A stretch of 64,000 bases of DNA from Acetobacteraceae bacterium (GTDB lineage Bacteria; Pseudomonadota; Alphaproteobacteria; Acetobacterales; Acetobacteraceae): positions 1-64,000 of the forward strand of contig JAKFUL010000022.1 of the NCBI GenBank assembly GCA_021732665.1. The letters run 5' to 3'. The position numbers and the translations under genes were made by a program. Positions 23,516 through 31,271 of the stretch are shown here, in pieces (positions within the stretch are counted from its first letter, which is position 1; each line of letters opens with the position of its first letter). Below the pieces are notes generated by a model. It was not told the DNA's origin. It saw only the letters and a program-made list of their open reading frames with translations, and did no database searches.

Positions 23516-26287
23516 TCAGCGAACCGGCGCGGCACCCGCCGCATTGAGGGTGAGGCAGAGCTGCATCAGCTCCGAAGCCGGGCGGGGCTTGCTGAACAGA
23601 TAGCCCTGCACCTCCGAGCATTGCCCGCCGCGCAGCATTTGCAACTGGTCCTGCGTCTCCACCCCCTCCGCCACCGTCGCCATGCCGAGCGTGCTGCACA
23701 TGGCGGTGACGGCTTCGACGATGGTGTCGCAATCGCCTCCCAGGCCCAGGCCCTCGATGAAGCTGCGGTCGATCTTCACCTTGTCGAAGGGGAAGCGGCG
23801 AAGGTAGCTCAGCGAGGAATAGCCGGTGCCGAAATCATCCATGGCGATGCGCACGCCAAGCGCCTTGAGCTTGTACAGGATGGCCAGGGTGGCGTCGGTG
23901 TCCTCCAGCATCACCGTCTCGGTGATCTCCAGCTCAAGGCGTCCCGGCGTCAGGCCGGAATCGGACAACGCATCGGCCACGTCCTGCACCAGGGTCCGGT
24001 TGTTGAACTGCACCGGGGAGAGGTTGACCGCCACCTTCACGTCATCGGGCCAGGTCATGGCGTCCATGCAGGCCTGGCGCAGCACCCATTCGCCCAGCGG
24101 CAGGATCAGGCCGATCTCCTCGGCCAGCGGGATGAAGTCGCTGGGCGGCACCAGCCCGCGTTCGGGGTGGCGCCAGCGCACCAGCGCCTCGAAGCAACTG
24201 ACCTTGTTGGTGCGCAGCTTCATCAGCGGCTGGTAGAAGACCTCGAACTCGCCAACGAGCAGCGCGCGGCGCAGATCAAGCTCCAGCGCGCGGCGGGCCT
24301 GCATCTTCGCGTCCATCTCCGGCTCGAAGCAGCGGAAGCGGCCACGGCCCTCCGACTTGGCGCGGTACAGCGCCAAATCGGCGTTCTTCAGCAGCTCATG
24401 CGGGTCATCGCCATCGCCCGGCACCACGGCGATGCCCACCGAGGTGCCGATCACCACCTGGTGGCCGTCCAGGTCATAAGGCGCGCTCAGCACCTCGGTC
24501 AGACGCTGCGCCAGGGCTGTCGCGTCATGCGGCTGCTCGACCGAGCTCTGGACGATGGCGAATTCATCGCCGCCCAGGCGGGCCACGGTGTCGGTCTCGC
24601 GCACATGCGCGGTCAGCCGTGCGGTGACGGCGCGCAGCAGCGCATCGCCCACCGGGTGGCCCAGCGTGTCGTTAACCGCCTTGAAATGGTCGAGATCGAG
24701 GCAGAGCACGGCGCAGGGCTCGCCCCGCCGGCTGCGGGCAATGGCCTGGCTCAGCCGCTTGAGGAAGAGCACGCGGTTGGGCAGGCCGGTCAGCGCGTCG
24801 TGATGCGCCATATGGGTGATCCGCGCCTCGGCGTTGCGGCTTTCGGTGATGTCCTGGATGGTGGCCAGCCAGCCCTGAGCACCCATGGGCCGATAGCTGA
24901 CGGCGACGGCGCGGCCATCGCTCAGCTCGCTTGTCACCATCGCCTGCTTGCCCGCGACGCGCAGCCGGCGAATGCCGCGGATGAACAGCGCGATATCGCG
25001 CGGGCCGAGATTGGAGGCGACGCGGGCGCGGGCCAGGAGAGCGTCGAGCGACGCGCCCGGGCGAATGGCATCGGCCTCCATCGCGAAGGCCGCGGCCAGC
25101 TGCGCATTGCCCACCACCAGGCGGTCCTGCGCGTCGAACATGCACAGCGCCTGCGACATGTTGGCCAGGGCGGCGCCGAAACGCATGTGCTGCACCGCCA
25201 TCTCGCGGTCGGCCCGCTCCCGCTCGCGGGCCACGGCCAGGGCGGCCTCGGCCACGATGCGGGCGGCCTCGGCCTCGGCCAGAAGCTGCTGCCCGCGCAG
25301 GCGCCGCAGCAGCATCACCCCCAGCGCGACGATGCATCCTTCGAACAGCAGCGTGATGCTCAGCAGCCAGACGGCCAGCTTGCGCCATTCCGCCATAACC
25401 ACCGCGCTGGTGTTGGATGCGGCGACCAGCAGCGGGTAGCGCCCCAGCATATGCGCCGCCACAAGCCTGTCCTGCCGGTCCGCGAAACCGGCTTCGCGCA
25501 TGCTGGCACCGCGGCCGTCCCGCCGCGCCAGTTTTCGGAGCAGCGCGGAGTTCCCGACGGAGTGGCCGATGACCGGTGCCATCTGCGGGTAGCGGGCCAG
25601 CAGAATGCCATCCTGGCGGAGCAGGGTGATGGCCGAGTGATGGCCACGGATGATGCTGCCGTAGAGCCGCTCGAAATAACCGAGCTCGACGGCGCCCAGG
25701 ATAAGGCCGAGGAACTCCCCATCGGCGCCGCTGACGCGCCGCGCCATAACGATCGTCCAGGCGCCGGTGCCGCGATTGGGCACGGGCTGGCCGATGAAGC
25801 TCGCCCGCTCCGGGTCGTTGAGCAGGGCCTGGAAATAGTCGCGATCGGCCACGTTGACCTGCGGAATGGGCCAGTAGCGGCTGAAATTGATCAGGTTGCC
25901 CTCGGCATCGATGGCGGTGAGGGCATCGAGCTGCGGCAGGCTGACGATGCGGCTGCGCAGGTCGTCATGCACCGCAACCCCCGACATATGGGCGCGGAAC
26001 GCATCGGGAGTGTTGACCCCGGCGACGTTGATCCTGTCGAGCAGACCGTTCTGCAGCTGCTCCACGGCGTCGAACGCACGGTCCGCCTGATCGGCCAGAA
26101 CCAGGGAGAGGGTTTCGAGCTCATGCATGGCATCGCTCAGCGTGCGGTCATGCAGATGCCGGAGCAGCACCGCCACACTGCCGGCGACAGCCAGGCCCAG
26201 GACCAGGCACCCGGCGACCAGCAGCCGCGGTGCAACGGGCCTGGCCGGCCTGGCATGGCCCATATTCGGAAAGGCGGATGCGGGCAT
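23516..26287 (-). CDS. Membrane sensor with PAS, GGDEF and EAL domains (c-di-GMP turnover)
   Basis: A 923-residue protein. A transmembrane helix lies near residues 20-45. A periplasmic double-Cache-like sensor follows to about 290 (RFNRRL-free; ALTAIDAEGNLINFSRYWPI, DREYFQ-like ADRDYFQALL). A second helix lies near 300-325. A PAS region (MSQALCMFDAQDRLVVGN) precedes GGDEF (RLGGDEFAIVQ) and EAL (CFEALVRWRHPERG, DDFGTGYSSLSYL, VAEGVETQ). Both catalytic motifs look intact, so it could make or hydrolyse c-di-GMP. The usual outcome in tandem proteins is phosphodiesterase activity tuned by the GGDEF domain. It is downstream of the radical SAM gene on the same strand. Confidence 0.9.
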   Translation of the reverse strand: MPASAFPNMGHARPARPVAPRLLVAGCLVLGLAVAGSVAVLLRHLHDRTLSDAMHELETLSLVLADQADRAFDAVEQLQNGLLDRINVAGVNTPDAFRAHMSGVAVHDDLRSRIVSLPQLDALTAIDAEGNLINFSRYWPIPQVNVADRDYFQALLNDPERASFIGQPVPNRGTGAWTIVMARRVSGADGEFLGLILGAVELGYFERLYGSIIRGHHSAITLLRQDGILLARYPQMAPVIGHSVGNSALLRKLARRDGRGASMREAGFADRQDRLVAAHMLGRYPLLVAASNTSAVVMAEWRKLAVWLLSITLLFEGCIVALGVMLLRRLRGQQLLAEAEAARIVAEAALAVARERERADREMAVQHMRFGAALANMSQALCMFDAQDRLVVGNAQLAAAFAMEADAIRPGASLDALLARARVASNLGPRDIALFIRGIRRLRVAGKQAMVTSELSDGRAVAVSYRPMGAQGWLATIQDITESRNAEARITHMAHHDALTGLPNRVLFLKRLSQAIARSRRGEPCAVLCLDLDHFKAVNDTLGHPVGDALLRAVTARLTAHVRETDTVARLGGDEFAIVQSSVEQPHDATALAQRLTEVLSAPYDLDGHQVVIGTSVGIAVVPGDGDDPHELLKNADLALYRAKSEGRGRFRCFEPEMDAKMQARRALELDLRRALLVGEFEVFYQPLMKLRTNKVSCFEALVRWRHPERGLVPPSDFIPLAEEIGLILPLGEWVLRQACMDAMTWPDDVKVAVNLSPVQFNNRTLVQDVADALSDSGLTPGRLELEITETVMLEDTDATLAILYKLKALGVRIAMDDFGTGYSSLSYLRRFPFDKVKIDRSFIEGLGLGGDCDTIVEAVTAMCSTLGMATVAEGVETQDQLQMLRGGQCSEVQGYLFSKPRPASELMQLCLTLNAAGAAPVR

Positions 26288-26290
26288 GCG

Positions 26291-26315
26291 GTGTCTCGTA
26301 TGAGGAACGAGACAC
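26291..26315 (-). promoter_or_regulatory. Hairpin immediately before the GGDEF-EAL start codon
   Basis: A perfect nine-base stem, GTGTCTCGT (26291-26299) and ACGAGACAC (26307-26315), with a seven-base loop. It lies three bases upstream of the ATG at 26287 on the minus strand, where the ribosome binding site should be, and no other clear Shine-Dalgarno sequence is visible. It could be a terminator of the radical SAM transcript, but no U-run follows. It could also be a translation-limiting structure. Confidence 0.45.
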
Positions 26316-26358
26316 CCTTCCCACGCCCGACCTTAAGCGGTGGTTTACAGGGGCGCGG

Positions 26359-27468
26359 TCAACCGGCGCCGACGAGACCCTTCAGCCGCTTGCCGTGCCC
26401 GATCACCGCGGCGATGGAGCCGAGGTTGCGTTTGTCGGCCAGGGCTGAAATGGCGGCGCCGATTTTTCCCTCGCGCAGCCGGGCGAAGCTATCGCCCAGC
26501 GCCACCGAGAAATGCAGCATGATCGAGGCATCGCGGTAGCAATCGGTGGTGCAGGCCTGGCAGCCATCGCGCACCATCTTGTCCGGCGTGAAGTCCCAGA
26601 CCGAGGAAATCGGCGCCTTCCAGTCCTCGCAGCGCCAGAGGTCGTAATTCCAGTCCATGTAGAAATACTTGTATCCGGCATGGCAGATGAAACGCTCGCC
26701 CTCGCCGGTCAGGCGCCGGCGCATGTCGGCGATGCCCTGGCGCGGGTTGTGGACGGGGATGATCTTGCGGGTTTCCTCGACGCCGTCGAAGGCGGCCAGC
26801 AATTCCGCCGTGGACATGTCGACGAGGTCGCTGTCCTCCGACCAGACGAGGGAGGAGGAGCCGAGTGCCGCGCGGCGGGGGTAGGAGAAGGTCACCGCGG
26901 CGAAGCCCAGCTCCTTCAGGAAATGGCCGAGTGCCGCATAGTCGCCCACCAGCCGTGTCATGGCGACGGAGGCGATGGGGGTGATGCCCAGGGCGGCCAT
27001 GCGGGTGTTGCTCTCGGCGATACGCTCGCACACGCCCTTCAGGCCGCGGTTCTTCTCGTGTTCGGCGGCGTGCTCGCTGTCGATCGAGATGAAGATGGTG
27101 GAGATGCCGGTCGCCGCGATGGCGTCCAGCTTGCCCGGCAGCAGCCAGCCATTGGTCACCATGGTCGGCTGCACGCCCATGTCGGTGGCGGTCTGCATCA
27201 TGTCGGCGATGCGCGGATGCAGCAGCGGCTCGCCGCCCATGAAGGTGACGAAGCGGACATTGGCCTGGGCCTTCATCAGCGCCAGCGATTCGGCGAATCG
27301 CGCGGCGTCCATGCTGCGCCGGTCGGTCACGAAGCCCTTGTCATGGGCGAAGTTGCAGAAGTCGCAGGTGGCGTTGCAGAGATTGGTCACCGAGGCGTTG
27401 AGGATGGCAGGCCCACCCTGGGGCACCAGGCTGAGCAGGTCCATCAGGCCGGTTCGGGTCGCCGTCAT
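26359..27468 (-). CDS. Radical SAM protein with C-terminal cysteine-rich (SPASM-like) region
   Basis: A 369-residue radical SAM enzyme. The [4Fe-4S] motif CNATCDFC is at about residues 31-38, and FMGGEPLLHP is the SAM-contacting segment. The C-terminal part has clustered cysteines (ICHAGYKYFYMDWNYDLWRCEDW, then CQACTTDCYRD), as in SPASM/twitch proteins that bind auxiliary clusters. The substrate is unknown. The next gene upstream encodes an HpnL-like membrane protein, 65 bases away, which hints at lipid or hopanoid modification. HpnH-type motifs are not seen, so I do not assign a hopanoid step. Confidence 0.82.
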   Translation of the reverse strand: MTATRTGLMDLLSLVPQGGPAILNASVTNLCNATCDFCNFAHDKGFVTDRRSMDAARFAESLALMKAQANVRFVTFMGGEPLLHPRIADMMQTATDMGVQPTMVTNGWLLPGKLDAIAATGISTIFISIDSEHAAEHEKNRGLKGVCERIAESNTRMAALGITPIASVAMTRLVGDYAALGHFLKELGFAAVTFSYPRRAALGSSSLVWSEDSDLVDMSTAELLAAFDGVEETRKIIPVHNPRQGIADMRRRLTGEGERFICHAGYKYFYMDWNYDLWRCEDWKAPISSVWDFTPDKMVRDGCQACTTDCYRDASIMLHFSVALGDSFARLREGKIGAAISALADKRNLGSIAAVIGHGKRLKGLVGAG

Positions 27469-27533
27469 GGGGATTCCTTTGAGACATCGCGTGCTGGCTG
27501 GAGGCGGAATCGCCGGAAGTCAGAATCACGCGA

Positions 27534-28595
27534 TCACAGCTGGCCAGTCACTTGTGGCTGGCGTGTTGCCCGAAGTTCGGCCCGCTGCCAAGCGAGAAGG
27601 CCGGGCAGCGAGAACACCACCTCGCGCGAGCGGCGGATGAGGGCGGTGGCCAGCGCCAGGGCGGGCGGCACGCCCACCAGGGCGGCGGCGCCGATGATCG
27701 CCCCCTCCTGCACCGCCAGCGCCCCGGGGAGGAGGAAGCCCGCATTGCGCAAGGCCTGGGCCAGGGCCTCGATCACCAGCGCATCGGCCAGGCTGACGGG
27801 GTGGCCGAGCAGCCAGAGGACGGCGGCGATCTCCACCGCACCCAGCACCCAGGAAGTGGTGTGGAACAGCATGGCGGCGGCCAGGCGCCGCCAATTCGCG
27901 TGCAAGGCCAGGATGGCGTCCTGGAAGCCGCGGATGGCGCCGGGGTTGATGGCCGGCCAGCGACGGGAGAGGCGGGTGAGCAGGCGCTCGATGAGCCGCA
28001 AGGGCAGGCTGCGTTGCACCAGCACCATGGCGGCCGCACCGGCGAGCGCGATGCCCAGGCCGGCCAGCGCGAAGCCGGCGAGACCACCCCCGGTGGAGCC
28101 GGACTCCGCCGATTCGCGCCCGGCCAGCAGCAGGGCGATGCCGGCCAGGGTGAAGAAAAGCTGGCTGACCGCCTCCAGCGTGATGTCGACGGTGGCGGTG
28201 GCGCCGGCCATCTGGCCGGGCACCCCCCGGCGGGCGAGCAGCCGTGCCGCCGCCGCCTGGCCGACGATGGCGCCCGCCGGCAGCAGGGCGTTCGCCGACT
28301 CGCGGTACCAGCGAAGCATCATCATGGCGCCGACGGAGGGGCGCAGCGCGGGCGGCAGCAGGGCGCGCCAGGCCAGGGCGGTGAACAGGATTTGCGGGAT
28401 ATGCACGGCGGCGGAGATCGCCACCGCCAGCGGGAGGTCCGCCAATATCCGGGTCAACCCAGGCAATTCCTGGTAATTGAGCAGAATGACCGCGCCGAGG
28501 GCGAGGCAGCCCAGCAGCACGCCATTGAGCACGCCGCGGCGCCACCAGGGGGCTTGGGCTGGGTCGGGTTGTTCGGCCATGCCCCGCGATACCAT
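27534..28595 (-). CDS. HpnL-like / lysylphosphatidylglycerol synthase-type membrane protein
   Basis: A 353-residue integral membrane protein with about eight hydrophobic segments (LPLAVAISAAVHIPQILFTAL, and AGLGIALAGAAAMVLVQ). It belongs to the flippase-like LPG synthase TM superfamily. The segments RWYRESANALLPAGAIVGQAAAARLLARRG and LRNAGFLLPGALAVQEGAII match the subgroup called HpnL in hopanoid loci. The start may be the ATG at 28595 or the one at 28580 (MAEQPDP). Neither has a good ribosome binding site. It probably acts with the radical SAM protein that follows. Confidence 0.78.
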   Translation of the reverse strand: MVSRGMAEQPDPAQAPWWRRGVLNGVLLGCLALGAVILLNYQELPGLTRILADLPLAVAISAAVHIPQILFTALAWRALLPPALRPSVGAMMMLRWYRESANALLPAGAIVGQAAAARLLARRGVPGQMAGATATVDITLEAVSQLFFTLAGIALLLAGRESAESGSTGGGLAGFALAGLGIALAGAAAMVLVQRSLPLRLIERLLTRLSRRWPAINPGAIRGFQDAILALHANWRRLAAAMLFHTTSWVLGAVEIAAVLWLLGHPVSLADALVIEALAQALRNAGFLLPGALAVQEGAIIGAAALVGVPPALALATALIRRSREVVFSLPGLLAWQRAELRATRQPQVTGQL

Positions 28596-28679
28596 CGGGC
28601 GCGCTCAACAGCCATCGGGCTCAGTGGAAATGGCATCGGCGGGGCGCGCGTGCCGGGCGCTACGGGAGATCCGCGCCGG

Positions 28680-29033
28680 CTATTCCAGGCGCAGCGGCCG
28701 GTAGCCGGTGAAGGTGAAGCCCTTTTCCGCCATGCAGCCGGTGCGCACGCTCTCCCGCCGGCCGCTGTTCAGGTCCACCTGCTCCCAGCGTTCGGGCACG
28801 AAGCGTTCGGTTGTGGTGCAGCGCTCGCGGTCGCCCTCGCGGCGGCAATTGCGCTCGCGCTCCACCCGGGCGGGGGAGGCGATGCGGCTGATGATATGGG
28901 GCGGGATCATCGCCGCGGCCTGGGCGCGGCATTGCGCGGCCATGGCCTCGGCCTGGGCCTCGGTGGTGCCGGGGCGTTCCCAGCGCTCGGCACAGGCGGC
29001 GAGCAACAGAGGCAGGACGAGGAGGAAGCGCAT
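28680..29033 (-). CDS. Hypothetical lipoprotein
   Basis: A 117-residue protein with a lipoprotein signal (MRFLLVLPLLLAAC, lipobox LLAAC with Cys14). The mature part is rich in charged residues and has four further cysteines (QCRAQAA, NCRREGDRERC and GCMAEKGF), suggesting disulfides in the periplasm. I do not recognise the family. It is separated by 84 bases from the HpnL-like gene and lies opposite the nuclease gene, so it is probably a single-gene unit. Confidence 0.7.
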   Translation of the reverse strand: MRFLLVLPLLLAACAERWERPGTTEAQAEAMAAQCRAQAAAMIPPHIISRIASPARVERERNCRREGDRERCTTTERFVPERWEQVDLNSGRRESVRTGCMAEKGFTFTGYRPLRLE

Positions 29034-29126
29034 GACGCATCCTATGGGGTCATGCGCGGCGTGGACAAGATTTCATCCGGCGCGCGGCCCATGGCGGCGC
29101 GAACGGGGGCATGCGAAGGCAGGGCG

Positions 29127-29504
29127 GTGCCGAACTTTCCCTTCCTGCTTTCCATTCTGGCCGCCGGCTTGCTGCTGTCCGACCCTGCCCAGGCCGCGCG
29201 CATCCGCGCCGTGGATGGCGATACGCTGGCGCTGGGGCGCGAGAGGGTCCGGGTGGTGGGCCTGGACGCGCCGGAGCTGCATGGCAGGTGCGAGCGCGAA
29301 ACTGTGCTGGCGCGGGCGGCTCAGCGCCGCATGGCGCAGCTGGTGGCCGGCGGCGTCACGTTGCGGCCCCATGGGCGCGACAGGTTCGGCCGGCTGCTGG
29401 CGGTGGTGCATGACAGGCGCGGGCGCGATGTGGCGCGGGTGATGGTGCGCCAGGGACTGGCGCGGCCTTATGACGGGCGGGGGCGGCGTGGGGGCTGGTG
29501 CTGA
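29127..29504 (+). CDS. Thermonuclease (SNase-like) family protein, exported
   Basis: A 125-residue staphylococcal nuclease homologue. The GTG at 29127 gives a signal peptide (MPNFPFLLSILAAGLLLSDPAQA). The frame also offers ATG codons at 29052 and 29091. The core has IRAVDGDTLALG (metal/DNA site Asp), VRVVGLDAPELHGRC, and GRDRFGRLLAVV, then VRQGLARPY. This is the SNase active-site order Arg35/Glu43/Arg87-like. It is shorter than secreted thermonuclease (about 150), as is common for the mini forms in Alphaproteobacteria. It ends just before the tRNA gene. Confidence 0.82.
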   Translation: MPNFPFLLSILAAGLLLSDPAQAARIRAVDGDTLALGRERVRVVGLDAPELHGRCERETVLARAAQRRMAQLVAGGVTLRPHGRDRFGRLLAVVHDRRGRDVARVMVRQGLARPYDGRGRRGGWC

Positions 29505-29529
29505 CGCGGCGGAACCATCCGGGAGGGGA

Positions 29530-29605
29530 TGGTGGGCGCTCACGGGCTCGAACCGTGGACCCGGTGATTAAGAGTCACCTGCTCTACCAACTGAGCTAAG
29601 CGCCC
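29530..29605 (-). tRNA. tRNA-Lys(CTT)
   Basis: The reverse strand folds into a full cloverleaf of 76 bases. The acceptor stem is GGGCGCT with AGCGCCC. The D arm has GCTC/GAGC with the AGTTGGTA loop. The anticodon stem GGTGA/TCACC has loop CTCTTAA (anticodon CTT, lysine). The variable loop is GGGTC and the T arm is CACGG/CCGTG with TTCGAGC. A discriminator A and an encoded CCA end (29532-29530) follow. It is the only tRNA gene I found. Confidence 0.97.
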
Positions 29606-29684
29606 GCCGAGTGGGGCGTTCTACAGGGTGGCGGGGGTTTGTCCAGTCCCCAGGCGCATGCGCCATGAGCGCAAGGCGCAAGGC

Positions 29685-30062
29685 TCACCCAGCCGTCCAG
29701 CGCCGGCGCATCACGCCACCCTCGTCAAACGCCTCGAACACCGGCGCGGCCAGGATGGCCTGCACATGCAGCACGCCCGCGCCGGTATTCACGAAACCAT
29801 GCCGCAGCCCGGCCGCGATGGTGACGGACTGCCCGGCGGTCACCATCGCCCGCGCCTTGCCAAGCGTGATCTCCGCCGTGCCCGCCAGCACGATCAGCAC
29901 CTCCTCCACCTCGTGGGTGTGGATGGGGGCGCCGCGGCCGGGGTCGCAGAATTGTTCGAAGACGCAAAGCTCGCTGGCGCCATTCGCGGCCGAGACCAGC
30001 ATGCGGGTCAGCACGCCGTCGCGCCATTGCTCGCTGGCCATGCTGGCGTGGTCGGCGATCAT
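29685..30062 (-). CDS. Cupin-domain protein coupled to rodA
   Basis: A 125-residue single-domain cupin. The start ATG at 30062 overlaps the rodA stop (ATGA at 30062-30059). Motif 1 is GAPIHTHEVEEVLIVLAG (His-His-Glu metal ligands), and motif 2 contains GLRHGFVNTGAG. Cupins of this size bind metal and often act as isomerases, dioxygenases or storage/regulatory proteins, so the function cannot be read. The long frame continuing to 30956 is a shadow of rodA. Its place at the end of the cell-shape operon is unusual. Confidence 0.78.
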   Translation of the reverse strand: MIADHASMASEQWRDGVLTRMLVSAANGASELCVFEQFCDPGRGAPIHTHEVEEVLIVLAGTAEITLGKARAMVTAGQSVTIAAGLRHGFVNTGAGVLHVQAILAAPVFEAFDEGGVMRRRWTAG

Positions 30063-31210
30063 TCCCGCGCCGGCCCGAATTCCGCATCGCGATGGACATG
30101 CGCCGAAATCAGTATCCCGAACCCGATCATGGTCGTGAGCATGGCCGAGCCGCCATGGCTGATCAGCGGCAGCGGCACCCCACCGACCGGGATCGACCCC
30201 GTCACCATCGCCACATTGACGAAGATATAGAGGAAGTAGTTGGTCCCGAGGCCAATCCCCAGCAGCCGGCCGAACTGGTGCTTGGAGCGCAATGCGACGA
30301 GAAAGCAGAAGGACACCACCAGCATCAGCAGCCCCAGCGTGGTCAGCGCGCCGACCAGGCCGAACTCCTCCGCGATCATGGTGAAGATGAAGTCGGTCTG
30401 CTTCTCCGGCAGGAAGTTCAGGTGGCCCTGGGTGCCCTGCAGGAACCCCTTGCCCCAGATGCCGCCCGAGCCCAGCGCGATCTTCGACTGGATGATGTTG
30501 TAGCCGGCCCCGAGCGGGTCGGTCTCCGGGTCCAGGAAGGTGTGGATCCGCGCGCGTTGGTAGTCCCGCAGATTGTCGTAGACGATGGGGGCGGCGGCGG
30601 CCACCGCGGCCGCGGCGAGGCCGAATTTCCACCACCGCATCCCCGCCGCCCAGAACATCGCACCACCCAGCACGGCGGTGATCAGGGCCGTGCCGAGGTT
30701 GGGTTGCTTGAAGATCAGCGCAACCGGGATGAGCACGGCGACCACCGGCGGGATGAGGAAGAGCGGGTTGCCCATGCGCTCCCACGACGCCCGGGAGAAC
30801 CAGGCGGCGAGCGCGGTGACGAGCATGATCTTCATCAGCTCCGAGGGCTGCAATTGCAGCGGGCCGAGGTCGATCCAGCGCTGCGCGCCCTTGCCCACCT
30901 CGCCATGCAGCGCGACCAGCAGCAAAAGCCCCAGCGCACCGGCATAGCCCAGCCACGCCAGTTTACAGATGATGCGGATGTCGACCAGGCCGATACACAG
31001 CATCATCACCAGGCAGAAGCCGAAGCGCAGCGCGTGCTTGGAGGCATAGAGATCGGGATTGCCCGAGCCCGCGGAATAGAGCGCGACATAGCCGATGGCG
31101 CCCACGGCGGAGAGCAGCAGCACGAAGCTCCAGGGAATGCGCCAGAGTTTCTGGAAGACGCCCACGCCGCGGTCGCGCGTCAGCAGGCGCTTTTCGAAGA
31201 CCTGGCTCAT
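30059..31210 (-). CDS. rodA: Rod shape-determining protein RodA (SEDS glycosyltransferase)
   Basis: A 383-residue SEDS-family membrane peptidoglycan polymerase that works with the transpeptidase PBP2 in the elongasome. It has about ten hydrophobic segments. SEDS signatures are WIDLGPLQLQPSELMKI, LIFKQPNLGTALI, KQTDFIFTMIAEEFG and the terminal SHGGSAMLTTMIGFGILIS. The order mreB-mreC-mreD-mrdA-rodA is the classical one. It starts 61 bases after the mrdA stop, and its TGA overlaps the cupin ATG. Confidence 0.95.
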   Translation of the reverse strand: MSQVFEKRLLTRDRGVGVFQKLWRIPWSFVLLLSAVGAIGYVALYSAGSGNPDLYASKHALRFGFCLVMMLCIGLVDIRIICKLAWLGYAGALGLLLLVALHGEVGKGAQRWIDLGPLQLQPSELMKIMLVTALAAWFSRASWERMGNPLFLIPPVVAVLIPVALIFKQPNLGTALITAVLGGAMFWAAGMRWWKFGLAAAAVAAAAPIVYDNLRDYQRARIHTFLDPETDPLGAGYNIIQSKIALGSGGIWGKGFLQGTQGHLNFLPEKQTDFIFTMIAEEFGLVGALTTLGLLMLVVSFCFLVALRSKHQFGRLLGIGLGTNYFLYIFVNVAMVTGSIPVGGVPLPLISHGGSAMLTTMIGFGILISAHVHRDAEFGPARE

Positions 31211-31271
31211 GTTTCGGCCCTCCTGGGCCGGGCGAAACCCGCCTTGCGGCCGGGTGTGTTGGGGGGGTGTG

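Noticed and set aside
27552-29126. Long plus-strand frame before the nuclease
   Set aside because: It is antisense to the HpnL-like and lipoprotein genes with no conserved motif. The nuclease has its own signal peptide.
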